The position numbers were made by a program, and so were the translations under genes. The notes under the pieces were generated by a model. That model did no database searches, was not told the origin of the DNA, and was given only the letters and a program-made list of their open reading frames with translations. A DNA stretch of 64,000 bases from Hymenobacter mucosus (lineage in GTDB: Bacteria; Bacteroidota; Bacteroidia; Cytophagales; Hymenobacteraceae): assembly GCF_900188255.1 (NCBI RefSeq), contig NZ_FZNS01000005.1, forward strand, positions 405,436 to 469,435. Reading direction: 5' to 3'. Positions within the stretch are counted from its first letter, which is position 1; every line of letters begins with the position of its first letter. Shown here one piece after another: positions 59,895 through 64,000 of the stretch.

Positions 59895-60578
59895 CTACCC
59901 CTGTTCGGCGTCGAAGCGGTAGCCCAGGCCATACACCATGCGGATGTAGTTGGGCGCGCCGGCTTCCGTGAGCTTGCGCTTGAGGTTCTTCACGTGGGCA
60001 TATACCGTTTCAAACGTGTCAAATTGCTCGGCCGCATCCCCCGATAAATGTTCGGCAATGGCACCCTTGCTAATAACCCGGCCTTGGTTGGCCAGCAAGA
60101 GTAGAAGCAAGTCGAATTCCGTGCGGGTAAGGCTGAGCGGCTGGCCGGCCACCGTAGCAGCGCGGCGTGCCACCTCTACCAGCAACTCCCCCACCCGCAC
60201 CTCGTTGGTACCATCAAAGCGGCGGCGCCGAACGATGGCCGCCACGCGGGCACTAAGCTCGGGCAGGAAGAAGGGCTTTGGTAGGTAATCGTCGGCCCCG
60301 AGGTGCAAACCCGCAATTCGGTCGTCAACCGCGCTGCGGGCGGAGGTGATGATAACCCCCGCCGCCGGACGCTGCCGCTTTAGCTCCTGTAGCAGCGTCA
60401 GGCCGTCGCCACCAGGCAGCGTCAGGTCCAGCAGAATACAGTCGTACTCATACAGTAGCATTTTTTCCTGGGCTTGGTCGAAGGTAGCCGCTAGCTCGCA
60501 CACGTAGTGCTGCCCCCGCAGGTAGCTTTCTAGGCCTGCCGCCAGCTCCGGCTCGTCTTCAACAATCAACAGTTTCAT
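59895..60578 (-). CDS. OmpR/PhoB family response regulator
   Basis: 227 residues from ATG 60578 (MKLLIVEDEPELAAGL). Receiver domain with Asp51 (CILLDLTLPG), acidic pocket Glu7-Asp8 and Lys in YLPKPFFLPEL; winged-helix C-terminus with SLTRTEFDLLLLLLANQGRVISKGAIAEHLSG and YVHVKNLKRKLTEAG (in parts). First gene of the kinase operon. Its start is about 170 bp from the divergent CitMHS gene, so its likely targets include that promoter. Codes for transcriptional activation by OmpR mode (inference). Confidence 0.93.
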   Translation of the reverse strand: MKLLIVEDEPELAAGLESYLRGQHYVCELAATFDQAQEKMLLYEYDCILLDLTLPGGDGLTLLQELKRQRPAAGVIITSARSAVDDRIAGLHLGADDYLPKPFFLPELSARVAAIVRRRRFDGTNEVRVGELLVEVARRAATVAGQPLSLTRTEFDLLLLLLANQGRVISKGAIAEHLSGDAAEQFDTFETVYAHVKNLKRKLTEAGAPNYIRMVYGLGYRFDAEQG

Positions 60579-60751
60579 GGCTGGAGGAGGGGTAGGGTAG
60601 TGGGTAAACGGGCGAATAAGTAACTGCTCACTTTTAAAAGCAGGCAAAAGCAGCGTCTTCCAAATGTATTCTAAATCGACGAGTACTATCGCTCTATGAT
60701 TTGGCTACGCGCCGCTGCTCTAGTCTCATTCCCACCCTTTACTCTCATCCA

Positions 60752-62047
60752 ATGCTCTCATTGCTAGGCTTTCTAATGATCAGTACGTTTATGTACCTGA
60801 TCATGTCCAAGCGCATGTTTGCCATGACGGCGCTTATTCTGATTCCTATTTTGTTTGCCTTGATTGGCGGATTTCGGGCCGAGATTGGGGATATGATGCT
60901 GGACGGCGTGAAGAAGATTGCACCCACCGGGGTCATGCTCATCTTCGCAATTATGTATTTCGGTATTATGACCGACGCGGGCCTCTTTGACCCCATCGTA
61001 GCCAAGATTCTGAAAGTAGTGGGCGGCGACCCGCTCAAGGTGGTTATTGGAACGGCCGTGCTGGCCCTGGCCGTGTCGCTGGATGGCGACGGGACAACCA
61101 CCTACATCATTGTGGTAGCAGCCATGCTGCCTCTCTACCGGCGCCTGCACATGAACCCGCTGGTGCTCACCGCCACGGCTTTTCTGTCGAGTGCGGTAAT
61201 GAACATTTTGCCCTGGGGCGGGCCCACTGCCCGCGTGCTTTCGGCCCTGCACCTCGATAGCTCCGAGGTATTTACGCCCCTTATTCCGGCCATGGTAGTA
61301 GCCGCCGGCTGGGTACTATTCGTGGCCTATATCTTCGGTAAGCGGGAGCGAAAACGCCTGGGAATCATTCAGATTGATGAGAATGCCGAGGAACTGGTGG
61401 CCGAAGCCAACCACGAGGATGTAAGCCTGCGCCGCCCCAAGCTGCTGTGGGTAAACGCCCTGCTTACGCTGGCGCTGCTAGTAGGCTTGTTTATGGATGT
61501 GGTGCCGCTACCCGTGCTGTTCATGACGGCTTTTGCCCTGGGTATGCTCATCAACTACCCCCGCCTGAGTGAGCAGCGCAACCGCCTCAACGCCCACGCC
61601 GGCAACGCCATGATTGTGGCCGGTATGGTCTTCGCGGCCGGTATTTTCACCGGTATTCTGGCGGGCACGAAGATGGTAGATGCCATGTCGCTCACCATTG
61701 TTACGCTCATCCCCAACTCCTTAGGGCCGCACTTGCCCATTCTTACGGGCATTACCAGTGCCCCTTTCACCTTTTTCATGAGCAATGATGCCTACTACTT
61801 CGGTATTCTACCCTTGGTGACCAAAGCGGCCACGCAGTTTGGGGTAGGGGTAGCCGATATGGGGAAGGCCTCCTTGCTGGGGCAATCGGTGCACTTGCTG
61901 AGCCCATTGGTGCCCTCCACTTACTTGCTGGCTGGCTTGGCTGGTGTCGATTTTGGTGACCACCAGCGCTTTACGCTGAAGTGGGCTTGCGGCACCGTGG
62001 TCGTCATGCTCATTACCTGCTTGCTGCTCGGGGTAGTGCCCATCTAA
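60752..62047 (+). CDS. CitMHS family citrate (metal-citrate:H+) transporter
   Basis: 431 residues from ATG 60752. About 12 membrane helices: MLSLLGFLMISTFMYLIMS, FAMTALILIPILFALIGGF, GVMLIFAIMYFGIMTDAGLF (in parts). CitMHS features include LAVSLDGDGTTTYIIVVAAMLPLYRRL, NILPWGGPTARV and a cytosolic loop with ENAEELVAEANHED. Carriers of this family take up citrate complexed with Mg2+ or Ca2+. The divergent two-component genes suggest induction by substrate. The frame opens to 60701 before the start. Confidence 0.9.
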   Translation: MLSLLGFLMISTFMYLIMSKRMFAMTALILIPILFALIGGFRAEIGDMMLDGVKKIAPTGVMLIFAIMYFGIMTDAGLFDPIVAKILKVVGGDPLKVVIGTAVLALAVSLDGDGTTTYIIVVAAMLPLYRRLHMNPLVLTATAFLSSAVMNILPWGGPTARVLSALHLDSSEVFTPLIPAMVVAAGWVLFVAYIFGKRERKRLGIIQIDENAEELVAEANHEDVSLRRPKLLWVNALLTLALLVGLFMDVVPLPVLFMTAFALGMLINYPRLSEQRNRLNAHAGNAMIVAGMVFAAGIFTGILAGTKMVDAMSLTIVTLIPNSLGPHLPILTGITSAPFTFFMSNDAYYFGILPLVTKAATQFGVGVADMGKASLLGQSVHLLSPLVPSTYLLAGLAGVDFGDHQRFTLKWACGTVVVMLITCLLLGVVPI

Positions 62048-62191
62048 GCACTGCCTAGCTACCCACTTTCTAGCGCCAGAAAATGCCTCCGCCTGGCGGG
62101 GCGTATGGCTCCCTGTGCTTACGGGGGAAGGAGTGGGACAGGCCCCGCCGAATCTATTGCTGTCTTCTTCCCACATCCCACCACAATTCCC

Positions 62192-62917
62192 ATGAAACTG
62201 AATGTGCTTTTTCTAGTAGTAGGTGCCTGGCTGCTGACTACTACGGCGCTGGCGCAAGGCGATAAAGCCAAGTACAGCAGCTGGCTGCAATACAACGGCA
62301 CCTGTGCCTTAGGCCCGCGCTTCGACGTAAACACGGTGCTGCAATACCGGAGCTACAATACATTTGGCGATTCGCGCCTCTTGCTGGGTAATGCCAACTT
62401 GCAGTATAACCTTAAAAGCCTACCCGCTTCCGTAGCCGCAGGCTACATGTACCTGCAACTGCGGCCATTTTCTAACCCGGAGGAAACGGAGAAATTTGAC
62501 CGCCGCGAAAACCGGCTGTACCAGCAGCTCATCGTCAACAACAAGTTTGGCCGCTCCCGCCTGTTGCACCGCTACCGCGTGGAGGAACGCTGGACGGCCG
62601 CTGGCTTTGCCATGCGCTTTCGCTACCTCGCCTCCTTACGCGTACCGCTGGGCCCGCGCACTATTGAAAACGCCTCGTGGTACGCTACGCTGAAAGACGA
62701 AATTCGCATTAGCGACGGCCCTCAGCCCTTCGATAGTAACCGCATTTGGGCCGGTGTAGGCCACGTGTTCAACAAGAACCTGGGGGTAGAAGGCCTGTGG
62801 ATGACCCAGCTTGAGGCGGGCGGCAACCATAACCATTACGTAGCCCTACTCATTCGCCACGACTTTGGGTGGCCGGACGCGTTGCCTACTCGGCGGCCGC
62901 GCTTTCTACCGCAGTAA
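62192..62917 (+). CDS. DUF2490 family outer-membrane protein
   Basis: 241 residues from ATG 62192; signal peptide KLNVLFLVVGAWLLTTTALAQG. DUF2490-like barrel: SSWLQYNGTCALGPRFDVNTVLQYRSYNT (in parts: LGPRFDVNTVLQYR), ENRLYQQLIVNNKFGRSRLLHRYRVEERW (in parts: RLLHRYRVEERW) and NRIWAGVGHVFNKNLGVEGLWM. Outer-membrane barrel of unknown role. It lies 145 bp after the citrate carrier, maybe in the same unit. Confidence 0.88.
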   Translation: MKLNVLFLVVGAWLLTTTALAQGDKAKYSSWLQYNGTCALGPRFDVNTVLQYRSYNTFGDSRLLLGNANLQYNLKSLPASVAAGYMYLQLRPFSNPEETEKFDRRENRLYQQLIVNNKFGRSRLLHRYRVEERWTAAGFAMRFRYLASLRVPLGPRTIENASWYATLKDEIRISDGPQPFDSNRIWAGVGHVFNKNLGVEGLWMTQLEAGGNHNHYVALLIRHDFGWPDALPTRRPRFLPQ

Positions 62918-62936
62918 ATATTCTTTTCCATTCCGC

Positions 62937-63695
62937 ATGAACAGCCACCTGCAAGAAATACTCGACAATCCTTTGGCGGCGCTAGCCATTGTGGGTAACC
63001 TCGTTATCATCGAAAGCCTGCTCTCCATTGATAACGCTGCCGTGCTGGCCACTATGGTCGGCGATTTGCCTAGGGAACAGCGAAAGAAAGCGTTGCAGTA
63101 CGGCATCATTGGAGCCTACGTGTTTCGGGGGCTGTGTATTCTGTTTGCTTCTTACCTCATTCGGTTCTGGTTCCTGAAACCTCTGGGTGGCTTGTATCTA
63201 TTCTACCTAGCTGCCGACCACTTCCGGTCGAAGGATGCGGGTTCAGACGATGATGAGGGGGTTGACAAGCAGCAGAGCTGGTTTTACCGCAGTACCCTGG
63301 GCCTATTTGGAAAGTTTTGGGCCACGGTGGCGTTGATTGAGCTGATGGACTTGGCCTTTTCTATCGACAACGTGTTTGCCGTGGTGGCCTTCACCGACAA
63401 CCTAATTCTGATTTGTGGGGGCGTATTCATTGGCATTCTGGCCATGCGCTTAGTGGCGCAGGCCTTCGTGCTGCTGATGGGCAAGTACCCGTTTCTGGAA
63501 ACGGCTGCCTTCGTGGTTATTGGTATTTTGGGCCTGAAGCTGCTGCTTTCCCTCTTTGAGCATTTCCAGCCCCACCACCCCTTCAGCCACTTCCTGAGCA
63601 GCGAAGCCGCCGATGCAGGCCTTACCGTGCTCACCGTAGCCGTGTTTGCCGTACCTCTATTCACCTCCTGGGTAAAGCAGCAGATAGCCAAATAA
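62937..63695 (+). CDS. TerC family integral membrane protein
   Basis: 252 residues from ATG 62937, 20 bp behind the DUF2490 gene. Seven or more membrane helices. Family motifs: IESLLSIDNAAVLATMV (Asp32) and LMDLAFSIDNVFAVVAF (about 135-150), the repeated SIDN-type motif that is the TerC hallmark. TerC proteins are linked to metal (Mn2+) and tellurium handling in secreted or membrane protein loading. Neighbours suggest nothing more specific. Confidence 0.93.
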   Translation: MNSHLQEILDNPLAALAIVGNLVIIESLLSIDNAAVLATMVGDLPREQRKKALQYGIIGAYVFRGLCILFASYLIRFWFLKPLGGLYLFYLAADHFRSKDAGSDDDEGVDKQQSWFYRSTLGLFGKFWATVALIELMDLAFSIDNVFAVVAFTDNLILICGGVFIGILAMRLVAQAFVLLMGKYPFLETAAFVVIGILGLKLLLSLFEHFQPHHPFSHFLSSEAADAGLTVLTVAVFAVPLFTSWVKQQIAK

Positions 63696-63696
63696 A

Positions 63697-63734
63697 ATTG
63701 CCCCTACCTCGCGCGTAGCTGGAGTAGGGGCAAT
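63697..63734. terminator. Bidirectional hairpin terminator between terC and pckA
   Basis: An 11-bp stem (ATTGCCCCTAC with GTAGGGGCAAT) between convergent genes. Confidence 0.8.
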
Positions 63735-63757
63735 ACTGTTAGTATACCTGGGAAAGA

Positions 63758-64000
63758 CTACACGGCAACCGCCACGGTGGGGGCGCCAGCCAGGATATCA
63801 GCAGTGGCGAAGTCGGCAAATTTGTGGAAGTTAGCCACAAACTGCTCGGCCAGTTCAGCGGCCGTTTTGTCGTAGGCCTCCACGTCGGCCCAGGTCTGGC
63901 GCGGATCGAGCAGGGCGCTGGGCACGCCGGGCACCGTGGCCGGTACGTCCACGCCAAAGACGGGGTGGCGGTGATAGGCAACGGCGTGGAGCTGGCCGTC
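63758..64000 (-). CDS. pckA: Phosphoenolpyruvate carboxykinase (ATP), C-terminal end, cut by window edge
   Basis: The last 80 codons are inside the window: DGQLHAVAYHRHPVFGVDVPATVPGVPSALLDPRQTW (in parts: VFGVDVPATVPGVPSALLDPRQTW shortened) and AYDKTAAELAEQFVANFHKFAD, ending ILAGAPTVAVAV. This fits the C-terminus of the ATP-dependent PEP carboxykinase family, which makes PEP from oxaloacetate in gluconeogenesis. The gene continues beyond base 64000 and its active-site lysine-rich motifs are out of sight, so the call rests on the tail. Convergent with terC. Confidence 0.8.
   Translation of the reverse strand, partial: DGQLHAVAYHRHPVFGVDVPATVPGVPSALLDPRQTWADVEAYDKTAAELAEQFVANFHKFADFATADILAGAPTVAVAV

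Noticed and set aside
1..64000. Search for CRISPR arrays, IS elements, prophage or defence genes
   Set aside because: No regularly spaced repeats, transposase motifs, integrases, restriction or nuclease-effector genes were seen.

Overview
The window is a 64 kb piece of a bacterial chromosome from the phylum Bacteroidota, most likely Hymenobacter or a close relative in Hymenobacteraceae (inference from gene content, not from a database search). Pointers are a C-terminal type IX secretion sorting domain, many small secreted proteins and lipoproteins, a -33/-7 promoter of the TTG...TAnnTTTG kind in front of the tRNA, a TonB-type protein, and families common in this group (DUF2911, DUF547, DUF2461, M61, M13, SSS transporters, MM-type Mn catalase). 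The base composition is G+C rich except in a few intergenic stretches. I see no phage, insertion sequence, integrase, CRISPR array or recognisable defence island. Gene order looks like ordinary core and house-keeping chromosome.

Layout. 1-10.5 kb: the end of a NarL-type sensor kinase, exonuclease VII (xseA-xseB), a secreted M13 metallopeptidase, small lipoprotein, cyclophilin lipoprotein, Mn catalase, a zinc-dependent phospholipase/nuclease-like secreted protein, an unknown conserved protein and a stand-alone CinA domain. 10.6-17.3 kb: secreted amidohydrolase, acyl-CoA-binding protein, CDGSH iron-sulfur protein, GNAT acetyltransferase, deoxynucleoside kinase, DUF2461 and DUF547 proteins. 17.7-30.6 kb: soluble hybrid histidine kinase, MOSC protein, YitT-family membrane protein, DUF805, a secreted subtilase, a large PIG-L deacetylase followed by a 43-residue membrane peptide that overlaps a sodium:solute symporter gene, and a DUF2911 protein. 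31.1-39.2 kb: an MsbA-like ABC exporter, a TonB C-domain protein, a second SSS symporter and a three-gene export operon (ABC membrane domain without ATPase, HlyD, TolC). 39.5-47.5 kb: NAPE-PLD-like hydrolase, an outer-membrane protein, a decayed Bax-inhibitor-1 gene, M61 peptidase, methyltransferase, and two PAP2 phosphatase paralogues on either side of tRNA-Leu(CAG). 47.5-64 kb: GAF protein, T9SS cargo, an M16 peptidase pair (inactive plus active), lipoprotein, dicarboxylate symporter, dipeptide epimerase, a two-component system divergent from a CitMHS citrate transporter, DUF2490 and TerC proteins, and the C-terminus of ATP-dependent PEP carboxykinase.

How it fits together. Many genes deal with peptides and organic acids outside the cytoplasm: M13, M61, S8 and M16 peptidases, dipeptide epimerase, SSS, DAACS and CitMHS carriers, and PEP carboxykinase, as expected for a heterotroph living on polymers and proteins. 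The response regulator/kinase pair at 58.6-60.6 kb reads away from the CitMHS carrier, which suggests (but does not prove) that it controls it. Convergent gene pairs are separated by strikingly long, nearly perfect hairpins (18-31 bp stems).

The items most worth a second look are the broken Bax-inhibitor-1 gene (no normal start, a -1 frameshift and an in-frame TAG), the ABC export operon with no ATPase domain, the unlisted 43-residue peptide coupled to a symporter, a DUF547 protein that has lost its conserved cysteines, and a 112-bp imperfect palindrome before the ABC exporter. I did not find an obvious novel multi-gene system.
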